From Chloranthus sessilifolius (taxonomy: Eukaryota; Streptophyta; Magnoliopsida; Chloranthales; Chloranthaceae): DNA of 64,000 nucleotides. Each line of letters starts with the position of its first letter. Position 1 is the first letter of the stretch. Under the pieces are notes generated by a model. That model had not been told where the DNA came from, did no database searches, and saw only the letters and a list, made by a program, of their open reading frames with translations. The position numbers and the translations under genes are program-made. This document shows, piece after piece, positions 1 to 10,974 of the stretch. The stretch lies in NCBI GenBank assembly GCA_021018995.1, contig CM037590.1:102735097-102799096 (forward strand), written 5' to 3'.

Positions 1-2968
1 GTACCTGTGCCAAAGAAGGATGGAAAGGTCCGCATATGTATCGATTTCTGCAATTTGAACAGAGCAAGCCCAAAGGACGATTTCCCACTGCCACACATCG
101 ACATCTTAGTTGATAACACAGCTAAGCACAGGATGCTTTCTTTTATGGATGGATTCTCAGGATACAATCAGATCAAAATGGTAGAGGTTGATCGTGAGAA
201 GACAACATTCATTACCCCCTAGGGAACCTTTTGCTATCGAGTCATGCCATTCGGGCTGAAGAATGCCGGTGCAATGTACCAGAGAGCTATGACTGCATTA
301 TTTCATGACATGATGCACAAAGAGATTGAAGTGTATGTCGATGACATGATAGCCAAATCACCAGAGCAAAGCGACCATCTGGTAAACCTTCAGAAGCTAT
401 TTGAAAGGCTGAGGAAGTATCGGCTACGACTAAATCCACAGAAGTGCGCATTTGGTGCTATGTCAGGGAAACTGCTAGGGTTAATCGTCAGCAGGAGGGG
501 GATCGAGGTCGACCCAATCAAAGTCAAAGCCATCACTGAAATGCCACCGCCGTCTACCGAGAAAGAGGATAGAGGTTTTCTGGGTAAAATACAGTATATC
601 AGTGGTTCATTGCACAGCTAACTCCAATCTGCACGTCGATCTTCAAGTTACTAAGGAAGAATTCGCCCGTTGAATGGAACGACGATTGTCAGGCAGCGTT
701 CAAAAAAATCAAAAGCTACCTCTTTAATCCACTTGTTTTGATACCACCTGAGCCAGGAAGACCACTCTTGATGTATTCTCCATGACTGAAGTTTCCATGG
801 GATGTGTCCTGGGGCAGCACGATGAAACAGGAAGAAGAGAGCAGGCCATTTACTATCTGAGCAAGAAGTTTACTAATTATGAGACGCGCTACTCTCATCT
901 GGAGAAAGCATGCTTGGCTCTTGTGTGGGCTACTCAAAGGCTCCGCCACTACTTGCTATCTCAGGCGGTTCTGCTTTTGACTTGAATGGACCCATTGAAG
1001 TACCTATTCGAGAAGCCGGCTCTCACTGGGCAGACTGCACGATGGCAACTTTTATTATCTAAATTTTACATCACGTACGTCACTCAAAAGTCGATCAAGG
1101 GGCAGGCGCTTGCTGATCATCTTATGGATAATCCTTTACCTGACTATGAGCCGTTAAGAACCGAATTCCCAGATGAAGATATCTTGCTCATGACGGAAGA
1201 CTATACAGAAGAAGCTGAAGAATCATGGGTAATGCACTTTGACGGGGCAACAAATGTCAAGGGCCAAGGAGTTGGCGCCATCCTGATTTCACCAAAAGGA
1301 TCCCATGTACCGGTCTCTAGCAAGCTCAACTTCCCTTGCACTAACAATATGGTTGAGTACGAAGCTTGCGCCGCTGGTCTGCAAGCAGCTCTCAATCTGA
1401 ATGTAACTCACCTTCGAGTATTTGGCGATTCACAGTTAATCATATGTCAGACGAATGGTGACTAGAAGATGAAAGACGAGAAACTGATCCCCTATCATGA
1501 ACACCTCGAGGATCTGATAGCTTGCTTCCAAGATGTGACTTTCTCATACGCCCTCGAATAAGGAATCTCTTTGCCGATGCATTAGCAACTTTGGCGTCAA
1601 TGATTGAAATCTCCTATGGTGTTGAGATGAAGTCGATCGTGATCGAGCAGAGAAATGAGCCAGCCTTCTACCTCCAAATTGAGGAACCTACAAAGCTTGA
1701 TGATGAGCCACCTTGGTTCTCAGACATCAAGAATTTCCTCGAGACCCTGACTTTCCCAGAGGGTACATCCAAGACAGACCGACAAATCATTCAACATTTA
1801 GCGGCAGGTTACGTCATTTGCGGGGAATGCCTCTACAAGCGATCATATAATAACATCTTACTCAAGTGCCTCACTGAAAGTGAAGCGGTCAATATTATGA
1901 AAGAAATCCATGAGGGAGTATACGGAGCCCACATCAGCGATCACATGCTCGCTAAGAAAATCCTACGACAGAGATACTTCTGGACCACTATGGAATCGGA
2001 TTGTTACAAACATGTTCAAAAATGCTACAAGTGTCAAGAACACTCCAGTCTGATACACGCTCCTGCCATTGATCTTCACTGCATGACCACTCCTTGGCCA
2101 TTTACTACCTGGCGCCTTGACGTTGTCGAAATGATTAATCCGAAAGCATCAAATGGACATCAGTTCATCCTTATCACTATTGAATACTTCACCAAGTGGG
2201 TAGAAGCGGCATCTTATGCCAACATCATGGCCAATCACGTTGAGAGGTTTCTCAAAAACAATATTGTGTGTCGATTTGGGGTACCCAAAGATATCATCAC
2301 AGACAATGGCACAAACTTTGCGAATAAGCGCATCTGAGACTTCTGCGAGCAATACAAGATCAAGTACCATCGCTCATCCCCATATCGGCCTCAAACTAAT
2401 GGAGCCGTGGAAGCCGCGAACAAGACAGTCATCCGCATCCTTGAGAAAATGGTCGTCACTTATCGAGATTGGAGCGAAATGCTGCCATTTTCTTTGTGGG
2501 CCTACTGAACGTCGATCCGTACCGCTACAGGGGCAACACCATTCTCCCTTGTGTATAGAACCGAGGCTGTCCTCCAGGTAGAGGTTGAAGTACCCTCACT
2601 TTGAATTCTCATGGAATCCGGCTTACCCGAAGCAGAGAGAGAGAGAGAGATCCCTCTTTGAATAATTAAACTTATTGGACAAGAAGAGACTCCTAGCCTT
2701 GTGTCACACTCAAGTTTACCAGGGGAGAATCGCACGCACTTACAATAAACGTGTCCGCGGTCGAGATCTAAAGGTAGGAGACACTGTGCTGAAGAAGATC
2801 TTCCCATCCCTCCATGCCGATCTAAGAGGAAAGTTTAAGCCGAACTGGGAAGGGCCATACGTCATTCGAAAAGTGCTGCTGGGATACGCCATCCACCTCG
2901 CCACCATGGACGGAGATCATCTTTCAGAGCCCATCAATGCTGGATACGTCCGACGGTTCTACTCTTAG
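1..2968 (+). pseudogene. pol: pol of A1: RT, RNase H, second RNase H, integrase (broken)
   Basis: Reverse transcriptase runs from 1 to about 770; its active-site YVDD is intact at 334-345. The first RNase H follows (about 780-1100), then a second, archaeal-like RNase H (about 1225-1560) beginning near WVMHFDGA. Integrase follows with an HHCC zinc finger (about 1905-2045), catalytic Asp in WRLDVVEM and ITDNGTNF, and the Glu in NGAVEAANK; the end matches the A2 pol end. Compared with A2 the frame is broken by TGG to TAG at 220 and 1463, one-base deletions near 602 and 1555, CGA to TGA at 2335 and about 2506, and a GA-repeat expansion near 2633-2652. It is the pol of a dead element. Confidence 0.9.
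2633..2652 (+). repeat. GA microsatellite expansion inside integrase
   Basis: A run of GA dinucleotides sits where the A2 copy has GTAGAGAAAGAGATATC. The expansion shifts the reading frame in the C-terminal part of integrase, a slippage-type lesion on top of the base changes. Confidence 0.7.
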
Positions 2969-3566
2969 TCTATCACGATAAGGTAAGTATTGATGAAACA
3001 GATACGTGACTACTTAAGAACCACCCAAAATAGGCCATCATTCCAAGCACAGTAGCCCAAAAACATCCATAAAAATGATGATATCTTTTGCTACCCCATT
3101 TGAGCCTGGGCCTTTCTTTCAATAAACTCATTCCCCCAAAAAAATATACGTGTCTATATACCCAAAAAAAAAAGAGAGAGAAAGAGAAAAGATGCATGTG
3201 TATAAAGTTACTATCAAAATCCAAAAAAATTGAAAAAGCAAAACCTCAAAAAGAGATTGCCTGAAATGGAGGAAAAAGAATAACAAAAAAATGTGTATAG
3301 AAGAATCACAGGGCATGTACAGTAAAACCCCCAAGGAAGAAAGTATGTTGAGAAAACTGAAGCCGTATCAAGGAAATCCTTTTAACCCAGCATACCTTCA
3401 AATCCTAACCTAACCCATGGCCAAGCTACACCCTGAAGGAAGCCCTCTTTGTAGGTTCGCAAGCAGTCATAATATCTGTTAAGTCAACATGAGCCAAGTT
3501 GTGAGACGACACTAGAACCCCATCCAGCCGGCTATGACGGAATCGATGTCTATGTCGTGGCTCTTG

Positions 3567-3570
<4 letters not shown>

Positions 3571-3612
<42 letters not shown>
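3571..3612. repeat. (TA)n microsatellite
   Basis: About 21 TA units, followed by an AT-rich AATAAAAAG tract. The equivalent place in A2 (about 44577) has no TA run, so it expanded after the copies separated. Confidence 0.9.
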
Positions 3613-3615
<3 letters not shown>

Positions 3616-3665
3616 AAAAGAATAAAAAATAAAATAAAAATACATGCTCAAAGTAAGATGGACGT

Positions 3666-3800
3666 GGTGAAAACTTGAAAGGGCGCTACGGGTAAAAACA
3701 GTGGGCTTGTACGGACCAGGTGAAAACTTGAAAGGGCGCTTGGGGTAAGAGAGCTAAACCCATGGATGTGGTGAAAACCCGAAAGGGCGCCACGGGTAAA
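3666..3800 (+). repeat. Three tandem copies of an approximately 50-bp unit
   Basis: Each copy contains GGTGAAAAC, then GAAAGGGCGC, then a GGGTAA-type end; copies begin near 3666, 3718 and 3768. They lie in the 3' UTR of A1. Their role is unknown. Confidence 0.75.
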
Positions 3801-5858
3801 AAAAAAAAAAGGGGGAGATAAAAAAGAGAAAAAAATTGAAAAAGAAAGGTTTGGAGTGATTGAGAAGATTGACGTTTGAGGAACCCTTTTATTACTCTTC
3901 CTGTACCCTCTTGTCTGACTGGGCCGCTCATGCTAGTTCAAATCGGGTCCCGACCATAATTGTCTTTGTGAAACCTGCACCGTCAAACGTATGACCCGAG
4001 GCAAGGAGAAAGGTTTAACTCAATCCAAAGGGATCAACGTTCTGGCCTTGGTAAAATCTGGAATCTCACTCAAGTCCGACTGCATGAAAGAGTTCGACTA
4101 TGTTCAAAATGGGACCCGTTACTCTGTCTCACTATCAAGGCATCAAAAACAAAAAAAAAAAGAAAAGCCAAAAACAAAAAGAAAAATCAAGAAAAATCCA
4201 AACACCAATGTGTACTCATTTTCATGTACATATTTCCAGCATCATATTTCAATCTCTAAAATGAAGAAAAATAACAAAAAAATTTCCAAAAATAAAAATC
4301 CAAAAAATATCTTGAAAATGAAAAAGTGTAGGTAGAAATCTACTTTTTCTTCTATTATTTAGGATGCATTTTCTTTATATGTATAAATAAAAAAGGGACT
4401 GACGTTTTCTCGAGAATGTGCAGGAACATCACATGGTTCAAAGCCTCGAAGCGGGCAACTTCTCATGATGGACAAATCAGATAAAGCATCTCACCACCGA
4501 CGTTAGGTCTAATAAAATAAATGATAAAAATCATTTTGAAAAGAAAAAGAAATCTATGTTTTCATGCAAAGCACAGTTACGCACTCGCGTATTTTCGATG
4601 CGATAAAATGTCAATATTTTATCGACAATGCAGCTGTGCAAAATTAATGTCCTAGGTCTAAGGCACACCTTGGATTCTGGATCCTTCTTCAAGGAAGGAG
4701 CAACGGGGTCAGTCCCGATCAAACAGTCAATGTTTCGATCGAGTCGACTCCACTGCTAAATCATTTGAGCCAAACGCGCTGTCTTTTGATTCATGTGAAC
4801 TTAAGTGTCTTAAGCTTCAGATTCTCCGTTGAAAACAATCAATCGTTGGTTGAGACCAACCTGTTGAGAATGAGATTATGTGTCAATCAAACTATGTGCA
4901 ACCATGTATTCAGAAGGGATCATTTCCCTTTTATTTTCTGCAGGCTTAAAACCTATATGGGCAGCGGTATCCCTATAAAGTGTACGCCATGCATCTAGGT
5001 ATCCGTATGATGGTCGTTTGTCCCCGTAAATTGTACCCTGGCGGGTTCGGGTCGGGGCTTCCATCGCCTTTGTTGTTGCTTATTGCCCCGATGGGTGCAT
5101 GATTATGCATAGTTAATTGATGATTATGATCATTGTCAACAGAGGCTAGGATTGGATGCCCCCTTTTGGGAGGTGCCCAATGTTTGGTTAGATTTGTTCA
5201 AGGAAGTAGAAATTGGATACTCTAGGTCATGCTGAGTTGAGGCATGCTTTCAAAAAATGGCACGTACTCCCAAATAGCGTTGTGACATCTATTCACTTTG
5301 CTCGGGTGGTCATGCTAAATAAACTTTGAGATCGATGGGTTCGCCCAAAGATCTCGAACCCTGCTTTCAGCAGGGGCACCTGTGAATAATCCAATGAGGT
5401 CATCAAATGCCTTATAGGATTGGACAGAAACAATGGAGCCTTGCATATGTTTACTTTGCGCCTATCTTTGAATGTGGGTCGATCATCCCTCTTACTTTCA
5501 AAACTATTGTATTCAGAATAAATCTCGAACATCAATCACCTTCAAATCATCTCGAGAAGCGGATGTTTTTTCTCGACTAACGGGCTTTTACAACTCGAGA
5601 GGCGAACACTTTTCCCAGCTATTGGGCTTTCATAACTCATTCCACCTCGGTTATGCTCAGTAATGTCGCTAAGCGCTTGGGAACCGATTACCTCGAGAAA
5701 CGAATGATTAGCCTGGCACCCCAGGGCTTTCGTTTTCTCACCATGTTACTCACCTGATGTTTGAAATTCATTCTGAATACAGCGGACCCATCAGTAATGC
5801 CTTGGGCCTCTTCAGATGTCTCTTTTCTTTGGCATACGATCACTAGTGATCAAATACC

Positions 5859-5871
5859 AAAGAGGGGCATC
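5859..5871 (+). promoter_or_regulatory. Polypurine tract of A1
   Basis: AAAGAGGGGCATC lies directly before the LTR start TGTAGACACC. It would prime plus-strand DNA synthesis. Confidence 0.8.
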
Positions 5872-6270
5872 TGTAGACACCCAAATTTGGCCCAAGGCCC
5901 GATCGAAACACATTTTGAGAGAGGCGCATTTCCGAGCTTTTGATGGTATGTATGAAACCCTTAGGAATCACCCTAAACCCTTAGGAATCACCCTAGATCC
6001 CTTAGGAACCTACCCCGAACCTTTAGAAACCAACCTCGACCCTTAGAACCCATTTTGAACCCTAACCTAACCTTCCCAGGCAATAAGGAGGAGGGGTGCA
6101 CCATAACTAGCTACGACCCTCTACAGTGACCAACTCTTATACCATTAAAAAGTAGAGGTTGTCAGCTTTCCAACGGTCTAATAATTACCCCAATCAAAGG
6201 TATATATCAGAAGATATGGCAGTCCGAACCCGGAGGGCAAGAGGGTAATTTCAAGTAGGCCCCCTAGGGA

Positions 6271-6508
6271 TGGCGTGACTATTAGTTGCGCCAGGCTATT
6301 TCTCCCCAGAAATGGCCTGGCGTAACTAATAGTTGCGCCAGGTATAAATTTTGCCTTGTGCAACTATTAGTTGCGCCAGGCCAATTCTCCCAAACTTTAA
6401 GCCTAGCGCAACTAATAGTTGCGCCAAGTTTAAAGGTGGCCCCCACCCCGCGAGCTAACTTTCAGACACTGTTCTACACTATTTTACTATACATTTGCCT
6501 GGTGTAAC
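6271..6508. repeat. Cluster of TGGCGCAACTA palindromes in A1 U3
   Basis: Imperfect palindromes of about 24-28 bp with half-sites TGGCGCAACTA and TAGTTGCGCCA lie at 6271-6294, 6316-6342, 6355-6380 and 6402-6426. A fifth starts at 6498 and is split by B, its right half being 26206-26227. Spacing is about 40-50 bp. The same motif recurs in the A2 LTR and leader. Confidence 0.85.
6504..6508. repeat. Target-site duplication of B, left copy (gtaac)
   Basis: GTAAC here and GCAAC at 26206-26210 flank element B. The one difference is C to T on the left, consistent with cytosine deamination. The parental sequence is one of the A1 palindromes. Confidence 0.8.
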
Positions 6509-8908
6509 TATTAAGACCTGAAAAGTACCACTTTTCACCCCTTAACTTAATCTATGTTGGACCCTTAGTCATTTAATAAATGACTGTTAAGCCAATTTTA
6601 TAGGTAATAAGCAGCAGCTGCAGATAAGGCCCTACCCATGCCAAGAAGCCTACTGTTGCCCCAGAAGTTCCTCAGAAGAAAGGAGGTTGTACCAAGATAG
6701 AGAATTGGTTGTAGCCTAGGCACAGTAAAGCAGCAACAAGCTAAGAAATGAGACTCACGCAGATGTCGCAAGGTTCAAATTGAATCAGAGAGAATGCTTC
6801 GCGCAGCTATCGCGGGCTTCTGAAGGCAGCACATCAACTGGTCGCGCTGTTCTCACATGGATTGAAGATAAAAGGGATTAAAAAGCATGCTTCGCACAGT
6901 TCTTGTGAAGCTCACCATAAGCTCGTGCGCCCCATCGCGCCTCGACTCAAGAAAGCGCCTTTAATCTCTATTCACTGCGAGAGAGAGAGAGCTCCATTCT
7001 TATGCGTGTCGCTTAACAGCGCTGGATCTGAGACCTTCAGGAAGGCCTTGCACGATCCAAAAGCCCATGCATCTTGCTTCTTCGCGAGGATCCCCGTGGG
7101 ATTCACCAAGGAGCGAGCCACGCGCGCAATTCCCACGGCATTCAAATGGAAAGAGCAATCCCGCGATGACCAAAGTATCGATCCTGTGACTGCAAGAGCT
7201 TCAAGTTAATCCAATCTCGCAACACCAATTCTATCACGTGACAAGACCTAGAAATCCTTTCTACCCAGTGAGGCTCGGGATCTTAACTTCTCCCAACTTC
7301 TGCAGGGGCAATCTGGGAACTTCTAGCAACTAGGGCACCCACTCCAATGCTCTAATCTCTGTGCACACACCCCGAGGCATCCAAAGAACAGAAATGGGCC
7401 ATGATAGCATTGATAAATTAGGGTTTTCCTAACCCTAATTCTCACAGAGCTAACGGCTATATAAGCCTAAGCCTAGTTTAGGTTTAATGGACTTGACTTC
7501 TGTACTCCTTCTTGAATAAACTGTAGAATTGCAGTATGCTAAGGTTAGGGTTTAGGCAGCTTCTTTTTCCCTTTTTCTTCTCTCCATAGTCCAGCACTTG
7601 CTGGCTATGCCTTTGTATGTCTACTTGGAATAGATTTAATGGAGTTTTATGATAGGATCTTATGCATGTATGAGATTGGTGTTTTGTGAGTTATTCTGTA
7701 CAAGGCTGCTGACTTGAGATCCTCCATTGCTATGTTGCATTATAAGCAATGGAGGATTGTTTTTAAAGGATTTATTTAGATCCAAGTGACCTGTGTGTCC
7801 AGGTTAGGCACATTACAGGCCTATGCCCCACCACAGGATCCACTAAATCTGAATCCCCATGGGAGCTTGAGCTGGTAGCCTTGTGAACATGGTGGTGGCA
7901 GTAATCTTCTTGTTCTGTCTTAGACCTCTGTGAGGAGGATAGCCTCTGTGGATAGTCTGTGACCATTCAAGTGGACAGGTTATAGCCCTAGGGTGAGGCC
8001 AATCCATAGATCTAAGACAGACTCTTCTTCTCTGCACTTCTGCTTGTAGCCCTGTGAGAGATTGTGCAGAGATAGACTCTCCTGTATTTGTATAGACCCA
8101 TCATCAGATGGCAAATCTGATCTGGCTGTAGAGATTATAGGCTTGTGACTAGATCACTGCTATCTTTCTAAAGCATTGAACAGCTAGGCTTAAAATCTAG
8201 TACTCAAACTCTTGCTGGTCCTATGTGTCCAGGCTAGTGCACACTGCAGGCCTAGCCCCACACACAGAACTTTAGAGGTTGAGGTTCCTATGGATTCTTG
8301 AGCTGGTAGCCTGGATGAAGTAGTGCCTACAATGATAAACTTGTTCTGACCCATCTCTGGACTGTGGTTCCCCTATTGGATAGTCTGTGACCATTTAAGT
8401 GGACAGGTTATAGCCATAAGGGATTGGATCATGGCAAAGGGGTGAGTTGAATCCTTTCTCCTCTTTGGTGATAATGTAGCCATTGGACAAGATTTCTATA
8501 GCAGCAGATCTGAGTCTGAGTTATAAGACCCATCAGATCTGTACCTAATAGCTTACTTCTCACCCTTTTATATTTATTTTCTCACACTCCATCTTTCTTT
8601 TCAACCCTTTCTGTAGTTTAGGCATTAGGTTACCTTAGGATTTAAACAATAGTGACCTTAAATCTCCTTCCATTTAGGATTGCCAGATCTGTAGCTAGAT
8701 CTGGAGGGCCTACTAAAGATAGGTCCCTTGGAGCTTTAGATCAACTTTTCTTGTGGGACAAACTCTTACTTATTAAAACTTGCTACAGCCACTCGTATCT
8801 TCTTAGGTGTGTATTTTTAGGCTTGTCTACCTTTGATTTATTTTCACTAACACATTCTTATCACTGTTTCCAATAAAGTCTGCATCAAGTACTTAAAATA
8901 GCCTAACA
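6509..8908 (+). repeat. 5' LTR of B
   Basis: It begins TATTAAGACC (TGTTAAGACC in the 3' copy) and ends AATAGCCTAACA just before the PBS. A TATA element lies at 7458-7464 (CTATATAAG). U3 has several TCGCG/CGCGCAG motifs between about 6745 and 7200. It is colinear with 23766-26205 with scattered differences, so the insertion is not recent. Confidence 0.92.
7458..7464 (+). promoter_or_regulatory. TATA box of the B 5' LTR
   Basis: TATATAA in GGCTATATAAGCC. The 3' LTR has the same element at 24735-24741. It would start the genomic RNA of B; no experimental start is visible. Confidence 0.65.
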
Positions 8909-8914
8909 AGTTTT

Positions 8915-8932
8915 TGGCGTCACTGCTGGGGA
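8915..8932 (+). promoter_or_regulatory. Primer binding site of B
   Basis: TGGCGTCACTGCTGGGGA starts six bases after the LTR end, the usual place for a tRNA primer site. The primer tRNA was not identified. Confidence 0.8.
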
Positions 8933-9229
8933 ATCTTGATCTATAGTAGACCCTAGATTTTTGTATTCTTTATTCTTTGGTAGTTGTGCTTGTGAATAAT
9001 TGATACTGCTAATTTACATTTGGAATTTTTCTTGCAGATCTGGACAGTAGCAAAGAAGGAAAGTAGAACTACACTGGGAGTCTAGCTACCTCTGTTTGCA
9101 CTTCTCTAACCCTCAAAAACCTCAGTCTATTTCTCCTTTGAAAATTTCATAGCAGTTGATTAGGATAGTTGTAATTTTGTTAATTACAATGTGTCTGCAA
9201 GTAGTCAGCCCTGCTGTTGGTGTGTGTGC

Positions 9230-10972
9230 ATGTTAGGAAGGAGATCCCTCAGTCCCACATTAGAGCCTCCTTACCCTGATATAGAAAGGGGCGAAAGACC
9301 AAGAAGGCCCAGACACACCACAGTTGAGCCCCCTACCGAAATTGAGACAGCAGTCATGGGTGAAGAGCAACCTAGAACATTGAAGGAATTGAATGCTCCT
9401 GATGATTATAATTCCCCATTCAGCATTCAATTCCCAGATGTTCAGGGAAACTATGAGATTAAAACCTCAATCATCCAAATGCTTCCCTCTTTCCATGGGC
9501 TTAGCAAGGAAGACCCTTACAAACACGTTGACCAATTCTTGGCCCTATGCACAACATTCTCCATTGCTGGTTTAGGTCCAGAAGCCACTAGATTAAGGCT
9601 CTTTCCTTTCTCTCTAAAGGACAGGGCCAACACCTGGTTAGCTACTCTCCCAAACAACAGCATCACTTCTTGGAAAGACCTCCAGACAAGGTTTTTGACC
9701 AAATTCTTCCCAGAGACAAAAACCAGCTAGTTGAGGAAAGCAATACTTGCTTTTGCCCAATCCCCAACTGAGAATTTTAATCAATCATGGGACAGATTTA
9801 AGGAGATGCTCAAACAATATCCCCCCCACAAGATCCCTGACTGGCAGCTTGTCCAGAGCTTCTATAATGGGATTGATGAGAAAAGCAGAGACATGGTAGA
9901 TGCCTCTTTTGATGGAACTTACATATACAAAACAGTTGATGAGGCATGGGACTTGTTCGAGGTCATCAGTGAAAATGCTTTCCAGAAGATGTCCTTGTTA
10001 AGAACTGTTCAAGAGCCTTCTCCTAAAATGGAACTTGCTGAAACTTCCAAAGGAAAGATGTATGAAGTAACTGGGAATAATGACCTGAGAATGCAGATGG
10101 CCAACCTTTCTGATAAGTTTGATAAACTATTAACTGTGGTGCAACCCAGATTGGGTACACAGGTGATGGAGGCATGTCTCATATGCTAATCTCCACAACA
10201 CATAGTGGAAGAGTGCCCATCAGCAGGGCAATATCCTGGGTATGTGATGGAACAAGCTGCTGCTGCCCAATCATTTGGCCAGCAACAATCTGTTGGCTAT
10301 AACAAATAGCCATTTGAATACCAGCACCAAAATGATGGTTACCAGTGGAGAGACCATCCAAATTTGAGGTGGAGAAAAGATAATTACATGCAGCCACAAT
10401 AGATGTTGGCCTTACCTCAAAGGCCACAGCAGCAGTATAACCAAGGATATGTCCCAAGGTCAAATTTCCAGCATCAACAGCTGCCCCAGCAGCAAAATCA
10501 GTTGGTAGTTCTCCCACCTCAGCCCCGAAATGCTTCTTTCGAGGACCAGGTTTTGACCTCATTGCAAAGCCTTGGAGTCTTGAATCAGACTGTGACTTCT
10601 CACAGTCAAAGCATAAAGAAAATAGAGGAGCAGCTAGGTCAAATATCTAATGCCTTGGCCAGAAGAAAAGAGGGCAGGTTGCCAAGCCAGCCAGTGGCCA
10701 ACCCTAAGGGCCAATATTTAATTGGAGAAGGTTCCTCAAGTTTTGAGGGAGCTAATGCCATCACAACCCTAAGGTCTGGCAGGCTGGTAGACAACCAGGT
10801 TGGAAAGGAACCATGAGAGGTCATTTCCAAAGAACTTTCAAATGAAAGTGATAGAGACTTTGTTAGAGCACAGAGCCAAGAGTTGCCTGCTACCCTGCAA
10901 CATGGGAAAAATAAAGAGGTTGTAGTTGAGCCTCAGTAGGAAGTAAAAGATGAAAAAAAAAAAAAAAAAAAA
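9230..10972 (+). pseudogene. gag: gag of B (capsid/nucleocapsid region, broken)
   Basis: The Athila-type gag block is readable in one frame: a capsid-like region with SFHGLSKEDPYKHVDQFLA near 9490, then a Gln-rich linker and a coiled-coil-like stretch SIKKIEEQLGQISNALARR near 10608. In-frame stops at 9728, 10187, about 10307, 10400, 10814 and about 10937 are mostly TAG or TGA where Trp, Gln or Arg codons are likely. An A-run at 10953-10972 ends the frame. ATG 9230 is the first ATG in frame; ATG 9356 is an alternative start. A zinc knuckle is not clear; ACLIC near 10180 may be its remnant. Confidence 0.8.
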
Positions 10973-10974
10973 GT

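Larger units (their letters stand above)
2969..5858 (+). other. 3' untranslated region of A1
   Basis: It starts right after the pol stop and ends at the PPT. The first 600 bases are colinear with 44009-44580 of A2. It holds A-rich stretches, a TA microsatellite (3571-3612) and a three-copy tandem repeat (3666-3800). No coding region is supported; short open stretches in either strand lack any family resemblance. Long non-coding 3' regions are usual in Tat elements. Confidence 0.75.
5872..6508 (+). repeat. 3' LTR of A1, left part (U3)
   Basis: It begins TGTAGACACCCAAATTTGG, matching the A2 5' LTR start at 32349. It is cut at 6508 by element B and continues at 26206/26211. It carries several copies of a palindrome with half-site TGGCGCAACTA. 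Without B the LTR would be about 1.65 kb. Confidence 0.88.

Noticed and set aside
3686..3931. Minus-strand ORF over the 3' UTR of A1
   Set aside because: Arises from the 50-bp tandem repeat; no family resemblance and not kept in A2.
10179..10562. Minus-strand ORF of 127 codons
   Set aside because: It is antisense to B gag, has no motif, and gag explains the open frame.
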